From assembly GCF_020172685.1 (NCBI RefSeq), contig NZ_CP083986.1:2066115-2113528 (forward strand): a stretch of DNA of 47,414 nt. The letters run 5' to 3'. Of this stretch, positions 17,361 through 26,416 are shown one piece after another. Position 1 is the stretch's first letter. Every line of letters starts with the position of its first letter. Below the pieces are notes generated by a model. The model was not told where the DNA came from. It did not search any database and saw nothing but the letters and a program-made list of their open reading frames with translations. The stretch is from [Mycobacterium] nativiensis (GTDB taxonomy: Bacteria > Actinomycetota > Actinomycetes > Mycobacteriales > Mycobacteriaceae). Made by a program: the position numbers and the translations under genes.

Positions 17361-18953
17361 ATGTCGACGCAGTCCATGCGCCAGCCCATTCATTCCGGGC
17401 ATCTCACCGTGGGGGCCCTCAAGCGCCACCAGGACACCCCGGTGCTGTTCCTCGGCGACACCACGTTGACCGGTGGTCAGCTCGCCGAGCGCATCAGCCA
17501 GTACATCCAGGCGTTCGGGGCGCTCGGCGCCGATACGTTCGGCCTGCTGTCGCTGAACCGGCCCGAGGTGTTGATGATCATCGGCGCCGGCCAGATCCAG
17601 GGCCACCGGCGCACGGCGCTGCACCCGCTGGGTTCGCTGGACGACCATGCCTACGTGCTGGCCGACGCCGAGGTCAGCTCGCTGATCATCGATCCCACAC
17701 CGGCTTTCGTGGAGCGCGCCCTGGGCCTGCTCGAGAAGGTGCCCACGTTGCAGCAGGTGCTGACCATCGGGCCGGTGCCGCCGGAGCTCGAAGGGAAGGC
17801 CATCGACCTGGCAGCCGCAGCGGCCAAGTACGACCCGCAGCCGCTGGTGGCCGCCGACCTGGCCGCAGATCACATCGGCGGCCTCACCTACACCGGCGGG
17901 ACCACCGGCAAGCCGAAGGGCGTCATCGGCACCGTCGGGTCCATCACGGCGATGACGACCATTCAGCTCGCCGAGTGGGAATGGCCGGAGCGCCCGAAAT
18001 TCCTGATGTGCACCCCGCTGTCGCATGCGGGCGCGGCGTTCTTCGTGCCGACGATCGTCAAGGGCGGTCAGCTGGTGGTGCTGACCAAATTCGATCCCGC
18101 CGAGGTGCTGCGGGTGATCGAGGAGCAGAAGATCACCGCCACCATGCTGGTGCCGTCGATGATCTACGCGCTGATGGATCACCCGGATTCGCGCACCCGC
18201 GACCTGTCGTCGCTGGAGACGGTGTACTACGGCGCCTCGGCGATGAACCCGGTCCGGCTTCAGGAGGCCATCGACCGGTTCGGCCCGATCTTCGCCCAGT
18301 ACTACGGCCAGTCCGAGGCGCCGATGGTGATCACCTACCTGGCCAAGGGGGACCACGACCAGAAGCGACTCACCTCATGCGGCCGCCCGACGCTGTTCGC
18401 CCGGGTGGCGCTGCTGGGCGACGACGGCAACCCGGTGCCCCAGGGTGAGGTCGGCGAGATCTGCGTGTCCGGCCCGCTGCTGTCGGGCGGCTACTGGAAG
18501 CTTCCGGAGGCCACCGCCGACACCTTCAAGGACGGCTGGATGCACACCGGCGACCTGGCCCGCGAGGATGAAGAAGGCTTCTACTACATCGTCGACCGCA
18601 CCAAGGACATGATCGTCACCGGCGGTTTCAACGTGTTCCCCCGCGAGGTCGAGGACGTCATCGCCGAGCATCCGTCGGTGGCCCAGGTGTGCGTGATCGG
18701 AACCCCCGACGAGAAGTGGGGCGAGGCCGTGACCGCAGTGGTGGTGCTGCGCCCGGGTGTCGACAGCGATGCCGCAGCGGTGGCCACGATGACCGCCGAG
18801 ATCCAGTCCGCCGTCAAAGAACGCAAGGGTTCGGTGCAGTCGCCCAAGCAGGTGATCGTCGCCGAATCGGTGCCGGTGACCGCGCTGGGCAAGCCGGACA
18901 AGAAGGCGGTGCGCGCCCAGTTCTGGTCCGGCGCAGAGCGTTCCGTCGGCTGA
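17361..18953 (+). CDS. Long-chain fatty-acid-CoA ligase (FadD, ANL superfamily)
   Basis: This 530-residue enzyme activates a carboxylic acid with ATP to an acyl-AMP and then an acyl-CoA. The AMP-binding loop YTGGTTGKPKG is at about 177-187. The later motifs YYGQSEAP, HTGDLA and VTGGFNVFPREVE are intact, as is the C-terminal catalytic lysine context GKPDKKAVR. It resembles the FadD8 group, but I would not fix the number or substrate. GGAGG precedes the ATG. It diverges from kmtR and converges on the F420-type oxidoreductase, whose stop lies 2 bases away. Confidence 0.93.
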   Translation: MSTQSMRQPIHSGHLTVGALKRHQDTPVLFLGDTTLTGGQLAERISQYIQAFGALGADTFGLLSLNRPEVLMIIGAGQIQGHRRTALHPLGSLDDHAYVLADAEVSSLIIDPTPAFVERALGLLEKVPTLQQVLTIGPVPPELEGKAIDLAAAAAKYDPQPLVAADLAADHIGGLTYTGGTTGKPKGVIGTVGSITAMTTIQLAEWEWPERPKFLMCTPLSHAGAAFFVPTIVKGGQLVVLTKFDPAEVLRVIEEQKITATMLVPSMIYALMDHPDSRTRDLSSLETVYYGASAMNPVRLQEAIDRFGPIFAQYYGQSEAPMVITYLAKGDHDQKRLTSCGRPTLFARVALLGDDGNPVPQGEVGEICVSGPLLSGGYWKLPEATADTFKDGWMHTGDLAREDEEGFYYIVDRTKDMIVTGGFNVFPREVEDVIAEHPSVAQVCVIGTPDEKWGEAVTAVVVLRPGVDSDAAAVATMTAEIQSAVKERKGSVQSPKQVIVAESVPVTALGKPDKKAVRAQFWSGAERSVG

Positions 18954-18955
18954 GA

Positions 18956-19819
18956 TCAGCCCAGTGCCGAGGCCAGCTGCCGCCACTGCTCCCGCGGGAA
19001 CGCGCGCGGGTCCGCGTCCAGCAGTTGCACGCACACGTGGTCGGCGCCGGCGGCCTGGTGCTCGGCGATCCGGTTGGTGACGTCTTCGGGGGTTCCCCAG
19101 GCGATGATCGCGTCGAACAACCGGTCACTGACGCCGGCGACGTCGTCCTCGGTGAAACCCGACCGCAGCAGGTTGTTGGCGTAGTTGGGCAGTGCCAGGT
19201 AGGAGCCCAGCCACTTGGTGCCGATCTCGCGTGCCTCCTCGCGGCTGGCACACAGGATTGCGGTCTGCTCGGGCAGCAGCAGCGGTCCGGCGCCCAGCTG
19301 CTCGCGGGCATACCGGGTGTGCTCGGGGGTGGTCAGGTACGGGTGAGCGCCGCGGCTGCGGTCGGCGGCCAGCTGCAGCATCTTCGGGCCGAGCGCCGCG
19401 AGCACCCGCGACCCGACCGGGACGGGCGTGTCAGCGGCGTCGAGCTCATCGAGGAACGTCGTCATCGCCCGCAACGGCCGGCGGTACCGTCCGGGATCTC
19501 CGGCGTCCACCAGCGGCGCATGGCTGACCCCGATGCCCAGCAGGAATCGCTCACCGTGGGTGGCGGTCAGCGCCGCGTAGGACGCCGCCACATCGGCCGG
19601 GGTGTGCATCCACAGGTTCAAGATGCCGGTGGCGATCACCGCTTTCCGCGTCGCGGCCAGCAGATTGCTCACCGAGTCGAACACCGGACCGCCGACGTCG
19701 GGGATCCACAGCGCGCTGTAGCCCAGCTCCTCGCACTCGGCGGCCGCGTCGGCGGCTTCGCCCTGATCGCCGTAGCGCAGCGGCGCGCTCCAGATCCCCA
19801 CACCTGCGATGTTCATCAT
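18956..19819 (-). CDS. LLM-class F420-dependent oxidoreductase
   Basis: This 287-residue TIM-barrel protein belongs to the luciferase-like monooxygenase superfamily, in the mycobacterial branch that uses coenzyme F420. Typical segments are AAECEELGYSALWIPDVGG near the N-terminus, then IATGILNLWMHTPADVAASY, GERFLLGIGVSHAPL and the late WGTPEDVTNRIAEHQAAGAD. The substrate is unknown. Two consecutive ATG codons occur at the start (19819 and 19816). It is convergent with the FadD gene and upstream of, but in line with, nothing recognisable; the MpaB-like gene begins its own reading frame on the same strand further right. Confidence 0.87.
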   Translation of the reverse strand: MMNIAGVGIWSAPLRYGDQGEAADAAAECEELGYSALWIPDVGGPVFDSVSNLLAATRKAVIATGILNLWMHTPADVAASYAALTATHGERFLLGIGVSHAPLVDAGDPGRYRRPLRAMTTFLDELDAADTPVPVGSRVLAALGPKMLQLAADRSRGAHPYLTTPEHTRYAREQLGAGPLLLPEQTAILCASREEAREIGTKWLGSYLALPNYANNLLRSGFTEDDVAGVSDRLFDAIIAWGTPEDVTNRIAEHQAAGADHVCVQLLDADPRAFPREQWRQLASALG

Positions 19820-19846
19820 GGCTCCAGGATGGCATGACGCCGTGGG

Positions 19847-20656
19847 CTAGACGAGGGGCATGCCGTTGCGGGCCCGAAAACGCATGTCCCACAGGTACGC
19901 TCGATAGCCCAGCACCCACACCTGGTGTGGGATCAGGCGGTCGGCCAATCGCAGCGCGGACAGTAGCCGTTCGAACCGGCGTTGCTGCGACGCAGACCAG
20001 TCCAACTGCATCAGCTGGCGGAACTCCGCGGGCAAGAATCCTGTCGTCGCGAACAGGTTGAGCGGGCCGGCCAGGCGCAGTGGCCAGGGCAGGAACACCA
20101 TCGACGCCACCCCGTGCAGGTGTTCGCGCACTGGGGGGTCGATGCGCAGCTCGTCGAGCGAGCGCTTCCAGTACTCGTCGAACGCCGCTCGGTCCTTCGG
20201 CCACATCTCATCGCGTACCTGCAAGGTGGTGCCCAGCTTCTTGGCGTCGGCGTATATCGCGTCGGCGGACGCATCGTCGAGCGGACCGTGCAGGAACTCG
20301 TGCTGGTCGACGAAGTAGCGGTACAGGCAGGCCGCCACCCACAGTTGCAGGGCGGGGTCGAACGCGTTGTAGCGCACCGGGCTTTCGGGGGTGGACCGTA
20401 CCTGCCGGTGTGCGGTGTCCACGGCGGCGCGGTAGAGCGCGCGGTCGTGCTCGCTGCCGATGGCGGCCACGGCCAGATAGGTGCCGGTGGTGCGGGCCCG
20501 CTTGAACGGATGCTTGTACACGTTGCCGCGGTCCACCCGGCTCTCCTGCACGCCGTAGCCGACCCCGGGCAGCGACAGCTGCATGATCACGTTGGCGGCC
20601 GGCAGCAGCATCGCGGCGGGATTCAACAGGTCGACGATCCTGGTGGCTCGTCTCAT
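19847..20656 (-). CDS. MpaB/DUF2236-family oxygenase-like protein
   Basis: This 269-residue protein has the pattern of the DUF2236 family named after the latex-clearing/MpaB oxygenases: [20 protein letters not shown], then [28 protein letters not shown] and the C-terminal [10 protein letters not shown]. Family members are thought to be haem b oxygenases using a histidine and arginine; I cannot confirm haem binding here. Position fits Rv2237 of M. tuberculosis. It ends 27 bases upstream of the LLM gene start on the same strand, so the two may share a transcript. Confidence 0.8.
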   Translation of the reverse strand: MRRATRIVDLLNPAAMLLPAANVIMQLSLPGVGYGVQESRVDRGNVYKHPFKRARTTGTYLAVAAIGSEHDRALYRAAVDTAHRQVRSTPESPVRYNAFDPALQLWVAACLYRYFVDQHEFLHGPLDDASADAIYADAKKLGTTLQVRDEMWPKDRAAFDEYWKRSLDELRIDPPVREHLHGVASMVFLPWPLRLAGPLNLFATTGFLPAEFRQLMQLDWSASQQRRFERLLSALRLADRLIPHQVWVLGYRAYLWDMRFRARNGMPLV

Positions 20657-20719
20657 CGAGGCTGCTCCATAGCTGCGAGTATGCCCGAATGCCGCGGTTG
20701 ATACTGCGATTGCTGCGGC

Positions 20720-21583
20720 TCAGCGGCGCCGGCCGTACCGATCGGCGAGCTTCTGCTCGACGGTCATCGGCGGCGCCGGCTGGGCGTCTTCGGTCGCGCC
20801 GGTCTCCTGCCCGTCACCGTCGGCTTGATTCCCCAAGGCCTTCTCGGCTCGGCGTGCCCGCAGTTCGGCGAAGGCGAAATAGCCCAGCCCTATTGGGGCC
20901 AGAATCCCGAACGCGATCCACTGAATCCCGTAGGACAGGAACGGCCCCGCGTCACGGCGCGGCAGTGCGATCACCCCCAGCCCACCGGGCTGGTCGTCCG
21001 CCAGCTGCAGGTAGGAGCCGGTCAACGGAACCTTGGTCAACTCCGCGATCTGATCGGTGTTGATCGAGTACACCTGCCGGAATCCGTTCTCGGTGAACGG
21101 ATTCTTGCCCGGAATCGCGGCCTGCGAGTCCCGCAGCCGAGCGGTGACGGTGACCTCGGAAGTCGGCGGCGCCGGAATCTCGGGCACCCGCGTACCGCCG
21201 TCGTCGGTGCGCACAAAGCCCCGGTTGACCAGCACCGTCGGCCCGCCGTGGACGGCGAACGGTGTCAGCACCTCATAGGCCGGCACCCCGTCGATCACCC
21301 GCAGCCGCACCAGCACCTGCGCCTCGGGCAGATAGCGTCCGGTGGCGGTCACCGGCCGCCACTGTTCGTCGGGAGCCGACGAATCCTGCTGCGGCAGCAG
21401 TTCGGTCACCGGTACCGGCTGTGCGGTCAGGGCATGTTCGAGTTGGCTGTTGGCGCGCGACGTGGTGGTGTTCTTGCCCAATTGCCAGGGCGCCAGCACG
21501 GTGAAGCACAGGTAGGCGAAGGCCAGCACCACCACCGCCAGGGCCAGCCAGCTCGGGCGAAACAGGAACGCCAGCCGGCGCAT
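20720..21583 (-). CDS. SURF1-family cytochrome oxidase assembly protein
   Basis: This 287-residue membrane protein probably aids insertion of haem into the aa3-type cytochrome c oxidase. One membrane segment lies at about residues 11-31 and a second near 215-238 (YGIQWIAFGILAPIGLGYFA), with a large extracytoplasmic domain between, the standard SURF1 layout. The tail is charged and proline-rich. Its ATG shares a base with the ptpA stop (TGATG), so it is the third gene of a ptkA-ptpA-SURF1 operon. Equivalent to Rv2235. Confidence 0.9.
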   Translation of the reverse strand: MRRLAFLFRPSWLALAVVVLAFAYLCFTVLAPWQLGKNTTTSRANSQLEHALTAQPVPVTELLPQQDSSAPDEQWRPVTATGRYLPEAQVLVRLRVIDGVPAYEVLTPFAVHGGPTVLVNRGFVRTDDGGTRVPEIPAPPTSEVTVTARLRDSQAAIPGKNPFTENGFRQVYSINTDQIAELTKVPLTGSYLQLADDQPGGLGVIALPRRDAGPFLSYGIQWIAFGILAPIGLGYFAFAELRARRAEKALGNQADGDGQETGATEDAQPAPPMTVEQKLADRYGRRR

Positions 21584-22077
21584 CAGCCGCCCTCGCCGGA
21601 CGCCAGCCGCCCGTCGACCCAGTCGTGCAGGCCCGGCAGCGCGGCCGCGATCACCGTGAAGGACTCCTCGAAATCGGCCTGGCCGCCGTAGTACGGGTCG
21701 TCCACGTCGGGGACCGCCGCTCCCGACCGCGGATCGAACGACCGCAGCATCCTGATCCGCTCGGCCGGAATGCCCAGCCCCTGCAGCAGCCCGACATGAT
21801 TGCGTCCCAGGGCCACCACCAGATCGGCCGCCATATGGTCATCTCCGACCTGGGCCGCGCGGTGCTCCACCGGATAGCCGTTGTCGCGCAGCACCCGGTT
21901 GGTGCGCTCGTCGGCACCCTTGCCGACATGCCAGTCCGCGGTCCCGGCGCTGGTGACCCGCACCAACTCACCCAGTCCGCGCTGCGCAAGCTGGTGGGCG
22001 AACATCTTCTCGGCCATCGGCGAGCGGCAGATGTTGCCGGTGCAGACGAACGTGACATGCAGGGTCGGCTCAGACAC
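21583..22077 (-). CDS. ptpA: Low-molecular-weight protein tyrosine phosphatase PtpA
   Basis: This 164-residue phosphatase is secreted by pathogenic mycobacteria and dephosphorylates host targets; in an environmental species its substrate is unclear. The P-loop CTGNICRS places Cys12 and Arg18; the general acid is Asp127 in DDPYY. Tyr129 and Tyr130 correspond to the two tyrosines phosphorylated by PtkA in M. tuberculosis. The GTG start at 22077 overlaps the end of the upstream ptkA frame by 8 bases, indicating coupled translation. Confidence 0.94.
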   Translation of the reverse strand: MSEPTLHVTFVCTGNICRSPMAEKMFAHQLAQRGLGELVRVTSAGTADWHVGKGADERTNRVLRDNGYPVEHRAAQVGDDHMAADLVVALGRNHVGLLQGLGIPAERIRMLRSFDPRSGAAVPDVDDPYYGGQADFEESFTVIAAALPGLHDWVDGRLASGEGG

Positions 22078-22738
22078 CGAGCACCTCCCTCAATTCGGTG
22101 ACGGTCCCGACGCGGGCGGCCGGACCGTCGGGGGCCTCGGCGTCGGGGTAGTCGGATTGCCCGTAGCCCCAGCCGACCAGAACGGTGTCGATACCGTGCG
22201 CGGCCGCGCCGTCCACGTCGTGGCGCCGGTCGCCAACCATCAGCACCCGCTGCGGCAGCGGCCCCAACTGCTCCAGGGCGCGGGCCAGCACATCGGACTT
22301 GGCCGCCCTGGTGCCGTCGACGCTGGCGCCGGCGATGACCTCGAAGTGTCCGTCGAGCCCGAAGTGGGCGAGGATCTTGCGCGCGGTCGGCTCGACCTTG
22401 GACGTGGCCACGGCCAACCGGACCCCGGCGGCCCGCAGGTCGGCCAGCAGCGCGGCGACCCCGTCGAACATGGTGTTCATCTGCCACCCGCGGCTGGTGT
22501 AGTCGGCGCGGTAGGCGGCGACGGCGGCCTCGGTTTGGTCGCCGAGGCCCATCGCGGCCAGCGTGTGGTGCATGGGCGGGCCGACCAGTTGCTGGGCCAG
22601 ATCGCCCTCGGGCACCGGCGCGCCGATGTGGTCCAGCGCGTGGCGGAAGCTGGCGACGATCCCGGCCGCTGAGTCGGTCAAGGTGCCGTCCAGGTCGAAG
22701 ATCACCAGCTCGGCGCTGGCGATGGTAGTGCGCGTCAC
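22070..22738 (-). CDS. ptkA: HAD-superfamily protein, PtkA orthologue
   Basis: The 222-residue HAD-fold protein has motif I VIFDLDGTLTD, motif II in VATSK and motif IV MVGDRRHDVDGAAAHG. By position and sequence it matches Rv2232, reported as the tyrosine kinase PtkA that phosphorylates PtpA; from sequence alone a phosphoglycolate-type phosphatase would be the default call. I use the GTG at 22738 (VTRTTIASAELVIFDLDG), since the longer frame to 22825 would run into the divergent NIF3 gene. The long disordered N-terminus of the M. tuberculosis protein is mostly missing here. It heads the operon with ptpA and SURF1. Confidence 0.85.
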   Translation of the reverse strand: MTRTTIASAELVIFDLDGTLTDSAAGIVASFRHALDHIGAPVPEGDLAQQLVGPPMHHTLAAMGLGDQTEAAVAAYRADYTSRGWQMNTMFDGVAALLADLRAAGVRLAVATSKVEPTARKILAHFGLDGHFEVIAGASVDGTRAAKSDVLARALEQLGPLPQRVLMVGDRRHDVDGAAAHGIDTVLVGWGYGQSDYPDAEAPDGPAARVGTVTELREVLGV

Positions 22739-22799
22739 GAGCCCATTGTCCCCGACGCGCGCGGTGCGGTTGCCGGGTGGCGCACTACTGTCTTGAAGT

Positions 22800-23933
22800 G
22801 TGATTGCGCGGCTGGCTGACGTCATCGACGTCCTGGATGCTGCCTACCCACCGCAACTGGCGAGCAGCTGGGATTCGGTCGGGCTGGTCTGCGGCGACCC
22901 GGACGACGTGGTGGGCTCGGTGACGATCGCGGTGGACGCCACTGCGGCCGTGGTCGACGACGTGCCCGACGGCGGTCTACTGCTGGCGCACCACCCGCTG
23001 CTGCTGCGCGGTGTGGACACCGTGGCAGCGAGCACGCCCAAGGGATCGCTGGTGCATCGGCTGATCCGTTCCGGGCGTTCGCTGTTCACTGCGCACACCA
23101 ATGCCGACGCGGCCTCGCCCGGGGTGTCCGATGCGCTGGCGGCGGCGCTCGGGTTGACCGTGGAGGCGGTGCTGGACCCCGCGGCGAGGACTCCCGATAC
23201 CGACAAGTGGGTGATCTACACTCCGGCCGAGCACGCCGAGGCGGTGCGCGCCGCGGTGTTCGCGGCCGGCGCCGGGCACATCGGCGACTATTCACACTGC
23301 AGTTGGAGCGTGACCGGGATCGGGCGGTTCCTGCCCGGCGCCGGTGCGACGCCGACGATCGGGCAGGTGGGTGCCACCGAACAGGTCTCCGAGGACCGCG
23401 TCGAGGTGGTGGCCCCGGCCCGTGCCCGCGGGCGGATTCATGCGGCGCTGCTGGCCGCGCACCCCTACGAGGAGCCGGCGTTCGACATCTTCGCGCTGCA
23501 ACCGCTGCCGGCCGGGGTCGGGATCGGCCGGATCGGCACCCTGCCGGCACCGGAGCCGCTGAGTGACTTCGTCGCCCGGGTCGCCAAGGGGCTTCCGGCG
23601 ACGACGTGGGGGGTACGAGCGGCCGGGGACCCGGATCTGCCGGTGTCGCGGGTGGCGGTCTGCGGCGGCGCCGGTGACTCCCTGTTGGACGCCGCGGCCG
23701 CGGCGGACGCCCAGGTCTACGTGACCGCAGATCTGCGGCACCACCCGGCGGACGAGCATTCCCGCCGATCGGCGATGGCGCTGGTCGACGTGGCGCACTG
23801 GGCCAGTGAATACCCGTGGTGTGCGCAGGCCGCCGATCTGATCCGCTCGCATTTCGGTGCGAATCTGCCGGTGCGTGTCAGCACGCTGCGCACCGATCCA
23901 TGGAACCTCGCGTGCGAAGGAGACCGGCGATGA
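22800..23933 (+). CDS. NIF3/DUF34 family metal-binding protein
   Basis: This 377-residue protein belongs to the widespread NIF3 (DUF34) family, often labelled GTP cyclohydrolase type 2 although its reaction is not settled. The di-metal site motifs are visible: [12 protein letters not shown] near the N-terminus, HTNADAA, and the C-terminal [11 protein letters not shown]. The length indicates the long form with an inserted PII-like domain. The GTG start at 22800 is 61 bases from the divergent ptkA start. Its stop overlaps the next gene (ATGA). Equivalent to Rv2230c. Confidence 0.9.
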   Translation: MIARLADVIDVLDAAYPPQLASSWDSVGLVCGDPDDVVGSVTIAVDATAAVVDDVPDGGLLLAHHPLLLRGVDTVAASTPKGSLVHRLIRSGRSLFTAHTNADAASPGVSDALAAALGLTVEAVLDPAARTPDTDKWVIYTPAEHAEAVRAAVFAAGAGHIGDYSHCSWSVTGIGRFLPGAGATPTIGQVGATEQVSEDRVEVVAPARARGRIHAALLAAHPYEEPAFDIFALQPLPAGVGIGRIGTLPAPEPLSDFVARVAKGLPATTWGVRAAGDPDLPVSRVAVCGGAGDSLLDAAAAADAQVYVTADLRHHPADEHSRRSAMALVDVAHWASEYPWCAQAADLIRSHFGANLPVRVSTLRTDPWNLACEGDRR

Positions 23934-24664
23934 AGGCCGAAGTGGCACAGCAACGTTCGCTTCTGGAGTTGGCGGAGCTCGACGCCGAGCTGTCAAGGAT
24001 CGCGCACCGGGCGCGGAATCTGCCCGAGCAGCAGGAATGGATGCGCATCCAGGCCGACCACACCGCCGCCGCCGATCGGCTGGCCGCCCTTGAGCTGGCG
24101 TTGGAGGACTTGGACGCCCAGGCCGGCCGCTTCGAATCGGAGATCGAGGCGGTGCGCCAACGAGAGGACCGGGATCGCGCCCTGCTGGATTCGGGGCAGA
24201 CCAGCGCCAAGCAGGTCGTCGAGCTGCAACACGAGCTGGAGACCCTGCAGCGGCGCCAGTCCAGCTTGGAGGACTCGCTGTTGGAGCTGATGGAACAGCG
24301 TGAGCAGTTGCAGACTCAGGCGACCGCCGAGTCGAATGGGGTCGAAGAGCTGGCCGCGGAGCTGGCCCGGGTGCAGGAGACGTTGGACGCCGCGGCCGCG
24401 GAGATCGAAACCACCCGCGGGCAGCGCTCGGCGAGCCGAGACGAGTTGGCCGGGGGGATCGACGGCGAACTGCTGGCGCTTTATGAGCGGCAGCGGGCCT
24501 CCGGTGGGATCGGCGCCGGACCCTTTCGGGGCGGTCAGTGCGGGGCCTGCCGCATCGAGATCGACCGCGGTGAACTGTCGCGTATCTCGGCGGCACCGCC
24601 CGAGGAAGTGTTGCGGTGCCCGGAGTGCAGTGCGATCCTGCTGCGGGTCAAGGACTTCGGTTAG
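23930..24664 (+). CDS. Coiled-coil zinc-ribbon protein
   Basis: This 244-residue protein (Rv2229c type) is mostly a long antiparallel coiled coil, residues about 5-165, rich in Glu, Gln, Leu and Ala. A C-terminal zinc ribbon follows with CGAC and CPEC cysteine pairs. The ATG at 23930 overlaps the NIF3 stop and is preceded by GAAGGAG. The family is conserved beside NIF3 and the RNase H gene and may act in RNA or envelope metabolism; its function is unknown. Confidence 0.88.
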   Translation: MKAEVAQQRSLLELAELDAELSRIAHRARNLPEQQEWMRIQADHTAAADRLAALELALEDLDAQAGRFESEIEAVRQREDRDRALLDSGQTSAKQVVELQHELETLQRRQSSLEDSLLELMEQREQLQTQATAESNGVEELAAELARVQETLDAAAAEIETTRGQRSASRDELAGGIDGELLALYERQRASGGIGAGPFRGGQCGACRIEIDRGELSRISAAPPEEVLRCPECSAILLRVKDFG

Positions 24665-24673
24665 TGCTCGGGC

Positions 24674-24699
24674 GATGAAGGTCGTGGGATGAAGGTCGT
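24674..24699 (+). repeat. Tandem 12-base repeat at RNase H start
   Basis: GATGAAGGTCGT occurs at 24674-24685 and again at 24688-24699. The first copy opens a five-codon frame that stops at a TGA overlapping the real start. It may be a small slippage duplication of the start region. Any effect on translation is a guess. Confidence 0.7.
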
Positions 24700-25786
24700 A
24701 GTCGAGGCCGACGGTGGATCGCGCGGCAATCCGGGTCCGGCCGGTTACGGGGCGGTGGTGTGGTCCGCGGACCGCGCTGTTGTGCTGGCCGAAGCCAAAG
24801 AGGCGATCGGGGTGGCCACCAACAATGTCGCCGAGTACCGAGGCCTGGTGGCGGGACTGACCGAGGCGGCAGGGTTGGGCGCCGCCGAAGTCGCGGTGTT
24901 CATGGACTCCAAGCTGGTGGTCGAGCAGATGGCCGGCCGGTGGAAGGTCAAGCATCCCGACCTGATCCCGCTGTTCACCCGGGCCCGTGAACTGGCGTCG
25001 AAATTCGACCACGTCCGCTACACCTGGATCCCGCGGGAGAAGAACTCGCACGCCGACCGGTTGGCCAACGAGGCGATGGATGCCGCTGCCGGGATCGAGA
25101 AGCCCGCGGTGAAGAAGGCGGAGAAATCTGAAAAGCCTTTGTCGCCAACGGCACCCGGCTGGACCGGGGCGACGGGCACACCCACTCGCCTGTTGCTGCT
25201 GCGACACGGGCAGACCGAACTGTCGGTGCAGCGCCGTTACTCCGGACGTGGCAACCCGTCGCTGACCGACACCGGCCGGCGACAGGCCGAGTCCGCGGCG
25301 CGCTATCTGGCCGAGCGCGGCGGAATCGCCGCGGTCATCAGCTCGCCGCTGCTGCGCTGCCGGGAGACGGCCGGCGCCGCGGCACGGCTGCTGGGCCTAG
25401 ACGTGAGTGTCGATGAGGACCTGACCGAGACCGACTTCGGGGCCTGGGAGGGGCTGACGTTCGCCGAGGCCGCCGAGCGTGACCCCGAGCTGCACCGGCG
25501 CTGGCTCAAAGACACCTCCACCAAGCCCCCGGGCGGCGAGAGCTTCGACGCGGTGCAGCAGCGGGTGCTTGCGGCGCGTGACCGGATCATCGCCGAACAC
25601 GGCGGTACCACCGTGCTGGTGGTGTCGCACGTGACGCCGATCAAGACGCTGCTGCGCCTGGCGCTGGATGCCGGCCCGGCCATCCTGTACCGGCTGCACC
25701 TGGACCTGGCGTCGCTGAGCATCGCCGAGTTCTATGGCGACGGGCCGGCATCGGTGCGGCTGGTGAACCAGACCGCCTACCTGTAG
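24689..25786 (+). CDS. Bifunctional RNase H / phosphoglycerate-mutase-type phosphatase
   Basis: The N-terminal RNase HI domain (1-130) has the four acidic catalytic residues Asp8, Glu49, Asp73 and Asp123 and would remove RNA from RNA-DNA hybrids. After a lysine-rich linker (about 131-165) comes a histidine phosphatase domain with the phosphohistidine motif LLRHGQTE (His173) and a second His in VVSHVTP. The 365-residue fusion matches Rv2228c, in which the phosphatase domain resembles CobC alpha-ribazole phosphatase. It is third in the NIF3 / zinc-ribbon operon, 24 bases after the previous stop. Confidence 0.95.
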   Translation: MKVVVEADGGSRGNPGPAGYGAVVWSADRAVVLAEAKEAIGVATNNVAEYRGLVAGLTEAAGLGAAEVAVFMDSKLVVEQMAGRWKVKHPDLIPLFTRARELASKFDHVRYTWIPREKNSHADRLANEAMDAAAGIEKPAVKKAEKSEKPLSPTAPGWTGATGTPTRLLLLRHGQTELSVQRRYSGRGNPSLTDTGRRQAESAARYLAERGGIAAVISSPLLRCRETAGAAARLLGLDVSVDEDLTETDFGAWEGLTFAEAAERDPELHRRWLKDTSTKPPGGESFDAVQQRVLAARDRIIAEHGGTTVLVVSHVTPIKTLLRLALDAGPAILYRLHLDLASLSIAEFYGDGPASVRLVNQTAYL

Positions 25787-25792
25787 CCACAC

Positions 25793-26368
25793 TCATTCGT
25801 GCAGGTGCACCCGCTCGCCGCGGGCGCCGAAGATCACGATGGCCTCGGCCGGCCCGTCGACCGCGCAGAACCAGTGCGGGGTCCAGGTGGAGAACTCGAC
25901 GGCCTCGCCGGGACCGATCAGGAACTCGTCGTCGCCCAGCACCAGGCGGAGTCGGCCGGACAGCGCATACATCCACTCCTGGCCCTCGTGCACCGGCAAC
26001 TCGGCCGGCCGGCGGCGCCGCGCACTGACCCGGATCTTGAAGGCGTGCAGGCCACCCGCCGGCCCATGTCGGGTCAGCGGCCAGTAGGTGATGCCGTTGT
26101 GGGTCTGTGCGGTGCCCCGCACCCGCGGGTCGGGCTGCTCGGGGGCGCGCAGCAGCTCATCGGTGCTGACCGACAGGGCCTCGGCCAGCCGGGGCAGGTG
26201 ATCGAGCGCCAGCCGCCGCTTGCCGGATTCCAGCCGGCTCAACGTCGAGACGTCGATGCGGGCGCGGGTGGCGACGTCCTCCAACGTCAGGCCCTGTTGG
26301 GTGCGCAGCTCACGCAGCCGCCGCCGCACCCGCAGGTCGACGCTGCTCTTCTCGGTATTTGCCTGCAT
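25793..26368 (-). CDS. XRE-family regulator with C-terminal cupin
   Basis: This 191-residue regulator has a helix-turn-helix at about 15-68 (LRELRTQQGLTLEDVATRA, then DVSTLSRLESGKR) and a cupin sensor domain at about 100-185 (VHEGQEWMYALSGRLRLVLG, then HWFCAVDGPAEAIVIF). Such proteins repress their divergent neighbour and sense a small ligand in the cupin. A perfect palindrome covers its own start codon. It diverges from the flavin oxidoreductase at 26417 and is convergent with the RNase H gene. Confidence 0.9.
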   Translation of the reverse strand: MQANTEKSSVDLRVRRRLRELRTQQGLTLEDVATRARIDVSTLSRLESGKRRLALDHLPRLAEALSVSTDELLRAPEQPDPRVRGTAQTHNGITYWPLTRHGPAGGLHAFKIRVSARRRRPAELPVHEGQEWMYALSGRLRLVLGDDEFLIGPGEAVEFSTWTPHWFCAVDGPAEAIVIFGARGERVHLHE

Positions 26369-26375
26369 GGCAAAT
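26357..26375. promoter_or_regulatory. Palindromic operator over XRE start codon
   Basis: ATTTGCC-TGCAT-GGCAAAT has perfect 7-base arms and contains the XRE gene ATG (26368-26366). A second, spaced inverted repeat AGCTTGC-N19-GCAAGCT lies at 26377-26409 in the 48-base gap to the oxidoreductase. Autoregulation by the XRE-cupin protein is the simplest reading. Confidence 0.65.
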
Positions 26376-26416
26376 CAGCTTGCCAGTCTCGGGAGTGGGC
26401 CTGCAAGCTCGGAAGC

